Shown: piece after piece, positions 1-11,560 of the stretch
Position numbering within the stretch: position 1 is the first letter of the stretch
Layout of the letters: each line of letters starts with the position of its first letter
Source: Entoloma clypeatum
Lineage: Eukaryota > Basidiomycota > Agaricomycetes > Agaricales > Entolomataceae
Direction: 5' to 3'
Assembly: GCA_963565915.1 (NCBI GenBank)
Contig: OY751494.1
Coordinates: 3,286,001-3,350,000 of the forward strand
Length of the DNA stretch: 64,000 nucleotides
Program-made: the position numbers and the translations under genes
Notes under the pieces: generated by a model
The model's database searches: none
Seen by the model: the letters and a program-made list of their open reading frames with translations, nothing else
Told to the model about the DNA's origin: nothing

Positions 1-464
1 CATATTACGTCTGTCTGTACGACCCACCAGGAAATGTCATTGGACAAGCTCCGTAAGGTTTTTCGTTTCCCAATATCGCCAGGTAGATTCAGTTTTGTTG
101 CAGGGGAAATGTCCAAGTGGATGATCTGGCATGAGCTTTTGTGTGCCGGTTGCATTGATCCGTAGTGTTCTCTTAGAATTTTCCGTCCTGTGTATTCACG
201 CGGCCCAGAGCCTCGCATCAATGCGCCACTTGGATACATCGTGTCACATACCTGCGTCAGCGTCGACGCTTGTCATCCTGTCTCACCTGTAAGGCCGCGT
301 GAATGCGATAGCTATATTCTTGTGGTGGTCATTCCAAGATGTACAGAACGTGATGATTATTGAAAGGTACACTCCAGTCCGAACTGTGTTACAGAACTAG
401 GAACGCCGCGATGAGATAAAGAAAAGGAACACACTGCGACGCAGGCCAGACTTCGGCTTTACCC
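1..464. other. Left-edge sequence without a recognisable gene
   Basis: No convincing open frame or RNA gene is visible. The stretch lies downstream of the minus-strand gene that ends at 465, so it probably holds that gene's 3' UTR and flanking sequence of a gene outside the window. Confidence 0.5.
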
Positions 465-3400
465 TTACCAATAACCTACTCCACCGTCATCCGCGCGTCG
501 AAAACATTTAGTCTCCCGTTCTTCATGGTGATGAGTGGAGTGGTGAGGTTGTGTATGCCTAGCAGATTGGCGTCGTTGATGCGGTCGTCCGCAGGCGTCC
601 TGATAAGCGTCGAATTGACTCGGGAGCGGTACGGAGTGTTGGTAGCTGGAAACATTCCTGGAGGGTCTTGCACCTGATGGTGGCGTCATTTCACCTGTTA
701 ACAAAACCGTGTTGTTGGTGGATGGAGTTAACTCCAAACTGCCCTGACCCTTGAACCAGTTCGCAGGAACATCTTTCGTCATCGAATAGCGTCCAGGGAC
801 AGGAGAAGTAGTTTGTGACGTAAATGACATGTCGGACGCTGTCGAGTAACGCGGCAGTTGAGTTTGAACAGCGTTGGGTCTGACTGGGACTCTGATAGGA
901 ACAGGTGGAAGCCAATCATCTGCGCCTTGCTGACCAAGGCTCCACCACTCGTTCTCTATATCGCAGGAGGGTGGAGGGACATGAAAGTCTCGAGATGCAG
1001 AGAAAGCAATATCAGAAGCCGAAGAGGAAAAAGCGGGAACGCGTCGAAGATCTGCGGGAAGCTCCTTTGGGGTCTGGAGGTTGCTGTCAGTGACATCAAC
1101 ATTGCTGGTGCGTGAGTGGGTGTCACGAAAAGGTGAGGTAGGACGGCGTGTCAAAGTACCCTGCCCGCTGTCCGCCGCGTCGAGCATGGCCTGATTCCCT
1201 AGATATCTGCGAGCAGCCATACTGATTGCTGCAAGTTGTTGTTTACGAAATAATTCAGTTCCGTCTGCGGTCTGTTGAAAATTTCTTCTATCCTGGGGCA
1301 TGGTGTGGGGCTCCGGATGGTGAATCGCATCCTCATAAAATTTAGACAAGAGTGTTCGGGGGTTTGCAGAATTCAAATGTTCAGCCCATGGATCAGAGTT
1401 CAAAAGGTCCCATTCTTCGGTTGATTCATGAGCAATGGCCGGTCCGATTGGGCCATTAAGAGCTTGGGGTTTCAGCGACTCCAATTGCGCGGTCGGAGCA
1501 TGAGGGTAGCTGTTAATTGGAGGGGAGACGTTATTTGACAGAGGATCCAGAACCGAGGGCACATGATATGGAAGAACATCGGGACGACCACTGCCTTTGT
1601 TAGCCTTACCTTGATCGGCTCGTCTACCCCGAGAACGAAGGCAAGGAACTGTGTTGATGGGACGTAAGTCGATGTCGCGGTTCCTTTCGAGCTGGCGGCT
1701 GGGAAGCTCGCCGCGACCGCGGGCTTTACTTGGGTAATCACGCTGCAGGTGTTCGAATCGCAGCAGGGGTTGATGATTCTCAACTTCGTCTGCATCAGGT
1801 GCAAGGGCCCAGTTGGGAGCCTCTTTGCTATGAGGTTTTACTAGGGGTGACATGGCGTTCTGTGCAGCAGTGAACTTTGTATCCATGGGAATTGCTTCAA
1901 AAGGCGACGCTGGGACCTTATCAACGGGTTGAGAGGTTGCAGGCAAGGGGCACGTGAGGAAATGGCTGGCAAGCTCGGGATATTCCATAGCAAGCTACCA
2001 GTATGTAGTGCTGATTAGCGAAGATAATCAAGAGAAAGAGGAGGGAACTTACATTTGCTGCATCAGCATAAGTGAAAACAGACGGAATAGCTTTGACTTC
2101 GGCGACAGTACCAGCAGAAGGTAGAGAACCTTGTTCAGCAACATTTAAAGGGGCAGATTTTTCAACATATCCTGGGATATGCCGTTCGGGCTGTATCAAA
2201 CGAGAAAGAATTTGAATAAAGGCCGACTTTAGAGAGCAAACATCTGACATTGAAAGAGCAGTCCTCATCCCCAGGCGTTGGGCGTGACGGTGGCGCATGC
2301 TCCATCGACAGATTCTCCGGCGGAAGTGGGGAGGGAACAGATCGGGAAACAGATTCGGGTCTAGAAAATTGTTCCGTCAACTACATCAGGTGGCGGTGAG
2401 CGACGCGGCAAGACCTCGAAGGAGGTGAGATCCTACGGCTTCCATTGTATTGCTCCCCACAATGGCCATCTCCCGAGATGAGTCACCAGTCTCACTTCTG
2501 GGGATGGCTGTGAATATCTTCTCGGAGGGGGAATAGGGACCGAGATCTATCAAGGAACCCTCTTGCGAGCCCGTAGGATATGATATGCCGTTGGGGCTAC
2601 TGTTAGCTGGTTGACTCAAGTCTGCACACTCAGGTTGCGTGGACGGATTGGAGAGCTGGGCCATCAACGTCAGAAAAGAACCACCATTCTTGGACTGTAT
2701 GCGTACCTCTGACTTTTTCTCGGAATATTTAGGATCGAGACTGGAAAAGTATTCACACAGGCTCTTGAGATCAACAGACTCGGTTCTTTTTGGACTTGCA
2801 GACGCTAGGGACGGGGAAACACAGTGATAGGAATCTGAGGTTTTGGGGGCCTGAGGATGGATAGGGTGATTTGACAAGGCGGACAAATCTACACAAGTGT
2901 CAAAAGTTTCAGGAATTTCCGAGTCTGATAAGGGAAAGGAAGCATTAGCGGGTTCTGGTTCCGTTGCTTTGTCGCTGCTTGCCAGGCCGCTGTCGTCCGT
3001 GCTCTGGGAACAGTGAGCGAGCGATCCGAAACGATAGCCATTGAAGAAACAAACCGAAAGGGGTATCCATAGATCAGAAGATTCTGACTCGCGAATGAGA
3101 ACACGAGAAGTAATACGCTCAGAGTCATGAGAATTGTGGGGCTGGAGCGACTAGTGACAGAGTCCATGCGAGTCAGAGAAGAATCGCGAGTGAACATTAC
3201 TGACCAGTTCTGATTCGGGCGTTTCTACTTCAGATTTCTGCGAGTTAACAATATTAGTAGACCCTAGAAGGCAAACGGCAATGGAGTTTACTGCGATAGC
3301 CTCAGTAGATACAAAGGAAGATCCGTTGGTAGCGAAATCCTTTAACGGTCAGGTCAGCAAGAAGAAAATACCCTTTGAGATGGCCTTACATGCTGTATAC

Positions 3401-3485
3401 CCTGGACGCGATCGTGTTCTTGGTACGAGGAGGTAGTGGTTGGATGGACTGATGTGTCGACATGGGGTTCGTTCACGCTCCCCAT
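465..3485 (-). CDS. Large disordered protein of unknown function
   Basis: I do not recognise this protein. Five exons join in phase: 3485-3390, 3339-3205, 3150-2415, 2360-2053 and 1994-465, giving about 934 residues. The introns have GT-AG ends, and every junction phase agrees, which is the main support for the model. The product is rich in Ser, Pro, Thr, Gln and His, with no membrane segment or catalytic motif. It looks mostly disordered and ends in a His/Arg-rich tail just before a short DDGGVGYW end. A short, better ordered stretch around residues 330-400 contains basic and helical sequence. The start MGSVNEPHV was chosen because it is the first ATG in the frame leading to the first donor. 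It could be a scaffold or regulatory protein, but nothing in the sequence decides this. Confidence 0.6.
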
Positions 3486-3810
3486 AGGGAGGAATGGGAG
3501 GTTGGGGCGAATAGGAAAGGGCAGAAGGAAAGAAGGGGTTGAACCTGAACCCAGTTAAAAAGTAGCTGCCAATGTGAATTGTGATAACAAGGAGGGTGCC
3601 CGATGTGGTCATCGACCAACAAACACCTTGTCGACGCCATTGAACGTAGCGTTGTCCCTTTAGCCATGACAGGAATGAACAACGAAGGTGATCACAATTT
3701 GATCTCGGCATCGCCGACAGGGCCGATAACCCTCACGCTCATACTCAATCTCCTCCACTCGAAAGGCTGCGCCTTTCTCTTTCTCCGGCGGTGTACAAAT
3801 CCGTGTTACA

Positions 3811-5442
3811 ATGGACGGACACCCAATCGACCCCTCACCTGTCTTTGACACGCTTGACATCGATCTTGTGGTAAAAGTGCTGGCTCACACTGCTTTCAGT
3901 GAGCCCTGATGCCTATAACCCCCAGCCATGCCTAATTGCCATTGTTTCCAGGTCCTTTCTTTGTATTCTTCATTCCAGTCTTTTACCTGTTCCAGGGCGC
4001 AAAGTATACCGACCCAATCATAGTCTATTCTTGCGCCTACTACGTGACCATATCTCTTTTTTGTATGATCTTTCTCGTCGAGACCCTCCAGCGTTCAATC
4101 GGTTCACACTTTGCAGGGCTTTTCAAATGGCTTGAAAGATTATACAGCAACCAGGGCAGCGTAATTTTCAGTCCTCCGCGATTTGATTGGGGAGAGCAGA
4201 TAGTCGTCATAACTGGAGGTGCATCTAGTCAATCCTACTGCCTTCCCCAGGATTGACACCCATTACAGGCGCTTCTGGGATCGGAGAACTTCTCGCGAAC
4301 ACGTTGGCGGTTCGAAACGTCAGTGTCGTCGTACTGGATGTGAACCCCATCGTCACTGAGAACTGTGGGTCACTACAATCGTCCGTTTCATATCCTCATG
4401 TTGACCCCGTTCAGAAGATAATGTCACATATTACAAATGCGATGTATCGGATTGGGAAGAAGTGGAGGCAGTGTCGAAGAAGGTCATTGAGGAGGTAAGT
4501 ATATTGATGTGCGGTTGGTAGTTGACTGAATTTGCCTTCAAACTCAAGGTCGGACACCCGACGGTCCTTGTCAATAATGCCGGCGTCGTTCAAGGAAAGT
4601 TGATCCTCGATTTGAAAACGGAGGATATCAAACAGTACGGTTTATGTCACGCTTTTATTCTCAACATCAGCTTTTCATCACAGGACATTTGGGGTCAATA
4701 CCTTGGCTCATTTCTGGACGCTGAAAGCTTTTCTTCCTTCAATGATCAAAAACAAGTGTGGTCATATTGTATGCATTCTGCTATCTCGGCATGAACTCCT
4801 TTCAATACGGTTGGCATAGGTGACTATAGCCTCTGTGATGGGCTTTTCCGGTGCGGTTCAAATGTGTACGTGTAAACCTGCATGTCAACAAGGAATGGAA
4901 TCTCATTTATAACCCAGCCGATTACAGTGCCTCGAAGGCGGCTATAAGGTCTTTACACGAATCGCTGCGATACGAGCTTGACATTCGGTGAGCCACTCCT
5001 CTTCCAGTAATGGACGTTTCCTAACTGCGTTCCTGTAGATATAATTGCCCGCAGATCCGAACGACCCTTGTTGCTCCGGGCCATATTCTAACCCCAATGT
5101 TTAGAACATTTCGGGTACCGAATTGGTCGCTTTACCGATTTTTCTTCCCATCTGTGCAGCCTATCACCGTTGTGAAGCGGATTATAGCAGCACTGGACGA
5201 ACAGCATTCTCAGACCATCATGTTACCTTTCTATACAACATTTGGGCCATGTCTCTCATTGCTTCCAAATTTCGCAAAAGATATCGTTGTTTGGGTAAGC
5301 TTATTAAACGGACTCGTAGCTTTCTCCCCGACTCAGCATTATGCCCAAATAGATCGCCCAGGCTAATTACGCTATGACCGACTTTGTCAAAGTTTCTGGG
5401 AGGCGTGATGATGAGCGTTTCGATTTGAACAAAAGCGGGTGA
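3811..5442 (+). CDS. Membrane-anchored short-chain dehydrogenase/reductase (SDR16C/RDH10-like)
   Basis: An NAD(P)-dependent oxidoreductase of the classical SDR fold, probably acting on a lipid or retinoid-like substrate at the ER or lipid droplets. It has about eight exons. The first, 3811-3898, starts MDGHPIDPSP; the second (3952-4218) carries two hydrophobic segments (FFVFFIPVFYLF and a following Tyr/Val-rich stretch) and ends in VVITGG. Splicing then creates the cofactor motif TGGASGIGE. Later exons carry VLVNNAGVV, the catalytic Ser in TIASVMGF and YSASKAA with the catalytic Tyr and Lys. LVAPGHILTPMF follows, which is typical of the family's C-terminal part. The catalytic set is complete. 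The N-terminal membrane anchor and the order of motifs resemble fungal relatives of RDH10/DHRS3; the substrate cannot be read from the sequence. Confidence 0.88.
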
Positions 5443-6001
5443 TAGCCTACTGATCTCGAAGTCCCGCCAGTAAGTTGCTAGCATTGCACGACCGTATATG
5501 AATGCGATGCAGTATATCTGAGTGCTTTGGAGTACATTGTATATCAGCAAATGCATCATCGACAGGGAAAGATATCCAAATCACAAAAGGTTCATTGTGC
5601 TGTAGTGATTGCACAGCTCGGGTTTTTAATCCACTGTGCATGTTCACAGCTCCACACCGCGATAGAACCGTCGTCTTCTATGCAATTGCTCCGAGTCGAC
5701 ACCAGCTTTCTTGCTCCTTAGTACAAGTCCACCCCTAAACCGATAGCGTCCCTTTCTCTCGAACTGAAATTCGAGTTTCCCGAGCATAAACATCAAATCC
5801 ACGCGCCCCCTTTTTCGCTCGTCAAGTTCGCGTGTCACGATCGGAGCGCAATTAGTCACGTGCGCGCAACTAACAAGACCAGACGCGCCAACGAATACTC
5901 CTGCCGTTGTGAAAAAAAACACAGAGGTGGCGAATGTCTTTTCCCCAAATGCCTCTACTACCCAAAGCTGACTGAATTTTTGTCAGCATGACCATCCTTC
6001 A
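5443..6001. other. Intergenic region with one E-box
   Basis: Between the 3' end of the dehydrogenase and the start of the next plus-strand gene. It holds no supported ORF. A CACGTG box at 5857-5862, within TCACGTGCGCGC, lies about 140 bp upstream of the next start codon. Confidence 0.5.
5857..5862. promoter_or_regulatory. CACGTG E-box
   Basis: A palindromic CACGTG preceded by T, about 140 bp upstream of the ATG at 6002. In fungi such sites are bound by bHLH factors of the Cbf1/Pho4 type. It belongs to a series of similar boxes in this window. Confidence 0.4.
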
Positions 6002-7460
6002 ATGACAGTGGAGGAATGTTGTTGTTTACTTGGGTCTGAGACTTCGCAGCAGGGCTCCTCAGCCATAACTATAGGGGCTGAGCCAGAGTCTTTGCAGCCC
6101 GACGCAATGCCCTCCGTCTCTGAAACGTGGCACCTCGCGGAAGCACTAGATCATTCGCTTCGTGACTCTGTATATCATAGGGACAATACAGTAAGCTCGT
6201 CCTACATGTCCTGAACTCCTCAAAACCGTGTTTTCTATCTAGTCGTCACTATGCATCAAAGAACCACCAAGTCCCGAATTGCTTAGCTTTGATGTCGAAC
6301 GAGATGATGTGCGAATATACGACGCTCCAATGACACATTGAACTGACTTCACGGATAGGAAACATTCGAAAATTTCTTTCGGGATCGACGGAATATCATC
6401 GACGACTCTGTCTCTCCGGAATGGACGCCTCACATCGTCATTACACCCGACGACGAAACTTGGGAAGACCAGTACATAGCTTGGCGAAACCGCGTCGACT
6501 TCCAATCGGTTGGGAACCTCGCCATTCCTCAGATTGATTTATCACCGGCCCGTTTTTCTCCGATTTGTAGTCCATCAATCGATTATCCCGAACCATTGCA
6601 GCAGCCGCCTCGGGCTCCAAATCACAAACCCGGACCACTCACAAATTCGTGTGAACTCAAATATCAGAGATGTCCCCTGATGAACGTCTATCATAAGAGC
6701 ACGTCAGCAGCCTCTCAAATTGAAATCGCTCTTCAAAGGCAAAAATGCAGAGACACAGTCTGTACCAACAAGGTTTTTTCCCTTGTATAAATGTGTTTCC
6801 TAACTGCTATCTAGATTCTTGAGGCATGCGCTCGCGCACATTCGTTCCGCGAACGTTACGATCAGTCATCTGCCATCCTTGAAACCCCATTCACCTGGAC
6901 TGACCCTGCAGAAGTGAGCAATGAGACTCCGATACGGAGCACCTTGGCTGATTTATTCTCCGTAGCCCATACTGATGGCGAACCGTTGGCAATTCCGAAC
7001 AACGGTCATCCACTCGATCTCCCCATTTCGTGTCCCACATATCATCATCAACCAGCCTCCGCCACAATTCCATGCACCAGATGAAAACATGACTCCTAAT
7101 CCCCAAGACCAGCGGTATGGACGGTGTCTTACTGTGCCATCTCCCTTTGTAGACCTCGTCAATTCGAATGACCATATCGCCGAGGATCACCCGGCGAGCG
7201 CATCGCGGCCTGAAACGCCTTTTCCAGAAACTCCTATCGACGATGAGGCAGACATATCAGACTTTGATGACATTTTCCGGCGTTACAACAACTCTCATGT
7301 CATAACGACGAGCTTCGAAGATCTTGATGTCCTCAAAAGCGCTAGAAATGATTGGCACTCCGAAACAGTCGTCACAACTACCGGCAAGTCAAGACCCATC
7401 TTTTACATTGAGGACGATGAGGACGATCTCCCGCCATTCGACGACTGGTACACACGTTGA
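6002..7460 (+). CDS. Unknown protein with acidic C-terminus
   Basis: I do not recognise this protein. The start is MTVEECCCLLG at 6002. Exon 1 ends before GTAAGC near 6190. A short second exon follows (SSLCIKEPPSPELL) and ends at a GTGCGA donor. The third starts ETFENFFRDRR near 6358 and runs to a donor near 6774, then one begins ILEACARAH at 6815. The last frame (from NMTPNPQDQ) is reached by an intron from about 7006 to 7081. Phases agree through this chain. The protein is Pro/Ser/Asp-rich with several short acidic clusters, and ends in EDDEDDLPPFDDWYTR. No domain, signal peptide or membrane segment is visible. The acidic clusters would suit a protein-interaction or transcription-related role, but that is only a guess. 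Confidence 0.55.
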
Positions 7461-7978
7461 ACCGTTTTCGATACCTCCTCTAAATAATACCCCCTTTTTT
7501 ACTCCCAAAGTTTGTGCGGACCTACTTACATCATATACATTGCATTTACATATATTAATGACACTGATTTTAATACATTTTTCTGTCTTATCCCCGTTAA
7601 CTTTGGCAGTAAATAAAAGGATGTGGTTATCGTTATCTGAACAATGTCTGTGTTTTCAAAAGACAACCAATCGTAGATTAGTTCGGATTGTACAGTACCC
7701 GCTAATCTATACATTTTACGTATGCCAAGAAGTAGAAATACAATGAACGGATAGTATATAATACAACTTCCACAATGGAAAAAGATAAACAAGCAAGATA
7801 GCATGAAGATCTGGCACTGGAGGTTTGCAGATTCCCTGCTGACGTGGAGTGACAGATTTCGGTGTATAACGAGCGGTAGTAGGACTCGGACGTCTTCTTG
7901 GAAACCAAGGTAAATTCGGACCGTTTAGTATCAGAAGGGAGTGAGGGTAAAAATATATACGGCCGTGGAGCCGCTTGC
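7461..7978. other. AT-rich intergenic region between convergent genes
   Basis: This stretch separates the 3' ends of two convergent genes. It is AT-rich with short poly-T stretches, as expected of 3' UTRs. The open frames seen here are short and hydrophobic by composition; I see no supported gene. Confidence 0.5.
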
Positions 7979-9781
7979 TCAACAGTTGCAGAGCAGGGAC
8001 CGAGTGCGGCTCGCGTGCCTTTTATCCACCTGGAAGGAGCTCAATTTTGACATCGGACGGCCACCACAAAGGACATATTTACCAGTATGTTCGCTGTTTT
8101 GAACGTGGAGCTGTACATGTGGTTGATACCATTTTCTCTCAGTACTTGTGAAAACCGGTTGACAAGGCCATGTTTATCTGACAGAGAGCAAAGAGAAAGA
8201 TGAGGATATGCCTCTGAAGAATGGATTGAAACACGGACCCAACCCGAAGCGTTGTAGGTCAATTTGCAAACAGCTCAAGATGGGGAAAGCTTCGTCCTCC
8301 GGGTTATGTCCAAGTCTTTCTGCCCCTATAAGGCGTTGGTCTGCGTGTTCCAACTCGCCGCTGGAATTCACCATATGTCGTTCGCTTGCTGGGAAAAGTG
8401 TGGAAAGAACGTAAACATCCGCTGTCAGCGAAGAGCCTTCTGAAGTCCTGGTGTAGCTCAGAAAGGGAACTCGAGAAACGGAATCGAGTGTGAGTGGCAG
8501 AGAAGAATTGGATGTGGTGCGTCTGTCAGTCTGACCCGTGTGGGCTTTTTGCCTAGAACGGATGACTGGCTGAGATTGTAAAGTGTCCGAATGACAGCGG
8601 GAGGCAGATGTCAATTTTGGTGAGTAGGATTCGGCCGGAGGCGAATGAGAAAAGTAGCCGTCATCTGCATCCTCAGAAAGCAACGAAGAACTGGAACTTG
8701 TAGGCGATGAGCTGTGGAGACGGGCGTTGGGAAGCAAGTCAAAGAGAAGCGACGAGGGCTTCTCTGTATATGGAGTTGTCGCGACAGGAAGGGCTGAGCG
8801 GGGAAAGGTGGAAGAAGCTATCAATTCGGGGAAAGCGACCAATTTGATAATTTTGAGGGCCCAATGGTCGACACCGGGGTCGTCTGATAGGCCGACGCAT
8901 GCCAAATCCGAAGGAAGCAGGCGAACCTCTGTGAGGGTTGGGGAGTGTGATTTCTGAACATTCTGAATATTTACGTTGGTTCGAGACAGGTGCGAGGGCA
9001 CGGTCGTCGAAGTAGGGTCTGTGGCACTGCGGGGGCGTGTAAGATAGGTGTCGGGCAATGTTGGGGGATGAAGCTCCGAGGTTGGGAATGGGTGAGGGTG
9101 CGTCAGACTTAGGGGTGATGCAGAGTTGCCAGAGTAGATATCAAATCCTGCACCAGCAAGGAGCCGCATCGCTTCTGCTAAGCGAGACTTTTTCACCTGG
9201 AAATAGGATGATGAATGTATGAATGGAAAGCTACTCATACCAGCGCATGGCTCACGAAAATGAAGTCACTCATGTAAGATGATTGATAAAGGATGGAAAT
9301 TCCGGCTGCTGCCAAGGGTGCGGAAACTTCATTGACGCGCGCGCCAGAATTGTCTGTAGATAAATACGCTGCCGTCAGAACAAAACAGAAAATAGTAAAA
9401 TGTGTTTTTTTCAACACCACCTAGTTGATTACTATGAGAGTCGACTTGTAGAACGCTCCATTTTTCGTATGAGATTTCGACAGGGTCCAATTCATGAATC
9501 TTTGAAGAAATTTTGGTGGAGGTGGAGTTTGAGCGGGAGCGCTGCCTTCGGCGGTCCTTGCGAGATATGGGCTCGAAATCGTCGAGGATGGACTCGTCTG
9601 CGAAGATACTGAGTTCGAGGTCATTGCAAGTTATGTTGAAAAAGATGGGGTCTGGGTGGAGAATTTGCTTGAGAATAGGATGGGAGAGTTGAGAGATGCG
9701 TGACCGGGGTATGTGAACGAGGGAAAGGGTTGCAGGAAGGAGGGAGATTGTGAACTGCATGGTCGCCCTCGAACCATTCAT
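7979..9781 (-). CDS. CASTOR-like ACT-domain protein (putative arginine sensor)
   Basis: Resembles the animal CASTOR proteins, which bind arginine through paired ACT domains and relieve GATOR2 inhibition of TORC1. Exon 1 begins MNGSRATMQFTISLLP; the alternative start MQF is at 9760. It ends near 9424 with SVLQVDSHSNQL, and splicing gives DNSGARVNEVSAPL, then SILYQSSYMSDFIFVKKSRL, the core of the first ACT unit. The 354-codon frame carries a Ser/Pro-rich insert and then SYTRTSEGSSLTADV, a strong CASTOR-family motif. Two more splices give RFGLDKHGLVNRF and TFKTANILVDKRH, the end of the last ACT unit, with the stop at 7979-7981. The disordered insert of roughly 150-200 residues makes it longer than human CASTOR1 (about 330 residues). 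Budding yeast has no CASTOR, so arginine sensing in this fungus is an inference. Confidence 0.85.
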
Positions 9782-10056
9782 TCCTCCACCTCCACATCTT
9801 ATCTTCCCAATTGATTTTTGAAATTTACTTAAATAGTTCGATCATCCAGGACTCCAGGCTCGCCTTTATCGTTTTACGTACAAGGTCCTGCGGGTAAACG
9901 ACAACTCAGTTTCAATTTGATCCTCGGGACATCTTTGGTACATATAAATCATAATACAACAGCAAGGAAGAAAATAAGAACAGTGAACGTGAACGTGAAT
10001 AATGATCTAGCAAGTGACGGGGAATGTGTAAAAAATAAGATCACATAGAGCGGTAT

Positions 10057-11205
10057 TTAACCTCCGATGCGTTTTCGCTGCGGCCGTGATCGAGGTGAAC
10101 TGGATTCGGCCGGTGGTCTTGCTCGCGAATGAGAAGACTGCATGGTGTGTGTAGGAGCTCCCGACGACGGGCGGGGAACAGTATGAACAGTGCGGCGGGT
10201 CCGTCTGGGAGAGGGTATCTGTGATGCCGCTGGTCGCTTTCGCAGATAATAGCGCGACGCGTGAAGTGGAGTCCTTGACCCCGACAGCGGAGGCGAACAT
10301 TTGAGGAGGGAAGATCGGAGAACTGTTTCCGATTTCGGCTTTCGTGGGGCGGCGCGAGGTCTCCGACCCTTGGACGGGGATAGAGGAGAAGGGGAAGCGT
10401 CTGAACGAAGCGATGACAATGACGACATGGGACTCAAGTCTCCCAATAAGCCAGTTCGATCTTTTGAATGATGTATCACAAGCTTGGCAGCGATAAGCTG
10501 TCGTGTCGGTGATTGAGAGGCAGGAGCATCACGATGTGAAGCTGGTATGGAGCTGTTGTCCAGATGAAAAGAGCCGTTGGGAGTCACGAGAGGAGTATCG
10601 ATGTTTGGGTCAGATTCCTGCGAATCAGAATGTTGAGGAGGCTGAGGCCAATCACTCTGTTGAGAGTTTTCGTTTGAAGATTGTGAAATTTGATCAGGCT
10701 CATACTCATGGAGTAGGTTCGTGTAAACGCGGGCACGCATCGGCACCGGGGCAGTGCTGGATGAGTTTTGTATATCAGGTTCTGTCAATTCCCTTTCCAA
10801 TTTCGCCTTCTTTGTGGACCTGCCTGCCACTGATTGCCTTGCATGTGAATCATTCCAATACGACGAATTATCATCCTCTCCATCTCTATTCAAGCGCTTC
10901 AAGGATGGTGGCTTTGGCTGAATCTGGCGTTTATACCAGGAGCGGATGGGGGGTAACTTGCTTTCGTACGCAAAGTCTCTGACTTTGATGCCATGCCTGG
11001 CTAAGGTCTCTGCATGTGCTTGCGATTGAGGCTCCAGGTGTTGTGGTGCGGTTGAAGGTGGCTTGGAAGAGGACGCGATGGGCACTGAAAGGAGCGCTTG
11101 GGATCGAGACTTGAGATATGTCATGACCATCATATTAGAACTTCCTCCAGAATCCTACCACACCGTTTGACTCACAGGTGGTGTAGACATGTCTACAAAG
11201 GACAT
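10057..11205 (-). CDS. Basic, Ser/Pro-rich protein, probably nuclear
   Basis: I do not recognise this protein. A short first exon MSFVDMSTPP (from 11205) is followed by a GTGAGT...CAAG intron of about 66 nt with a CTAAT branch-like element. A long exon then opens with SRSQALLSV and runs to 10057. An unspliced alternative starts at 11133. The product is about 365 residues, Ser/Pro/Arg-rich and disordered. A somewhat conserved-looking block near the N-terminus (HGIKVRDFAYESKLPP) is followed by KRP/KKAK-type basic clusters and a strongly basic C-terminus (RSRPQRKRIGG) that look like nuclear localisation signals. An open frame without ATG continues about 60 codons upstream of 11205, so a further 5' exon is possible. 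Confidence 0.6.
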
Positions 11206-11560
11206 GCCACTGCTCCTCGGAGACAGTGCGGATCCGTGACCACTCGGTCCGTTGGTGCCACGACCCTGATATTTCCCAGAATGACGGATTTGGAGAGGGA
11301 GTGGCGGGCTTCCTCGCGAGATGGATTTTTGATCTATACGTTCGAGTCTGCTGGTCCTTCAGGTCGTCTATGGTTGAAACGTTGGTTTATGCGAACAAAG
11401 GGACACCATGTAACCTTGGTCTGCCACATCGGGAAATTTTACAACATCGATAAACAAACGTCATACACGTGACTATAGTACCTACACGTGATGAGAAAGT
11501 TTTTCCGGTAACACATAGGGGTTGAAATTTGAAATTTAAAGCTCGAGCTCCTTCCCACCG
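11206..11560. promoter_or_regulatory. Divergent promoter with two repeated E-boxes
   Basis: The region between the minus-strand start at 11205 and the phosphatase start at 11561. It contains TACACGTGA twice, at about 11464-11472 and 11483-11491, with CACGTG cores at 11466-11471 and 11485-11490. The cores are 19 bp apart from start to start, close to two helical turns, and lie 71-95 bp upstream of the phosphatase ATG. Confidence 0.5.

Noticed and set aside
1741..1775. GTTCGAATCG-like sequence resembling a tRNA T-arm
   Set aside because: No acceptor, D or anticodon arm can be paired around it; it lies within a coding exon.
10503..10982. Plus-strand ORF of 159 codons antisense to the unknown basic protein
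   Set aside because: It lies entirely opposite a supported coding exon with strong composition bias, has no homology-like motif and is most simply a shadow frame.
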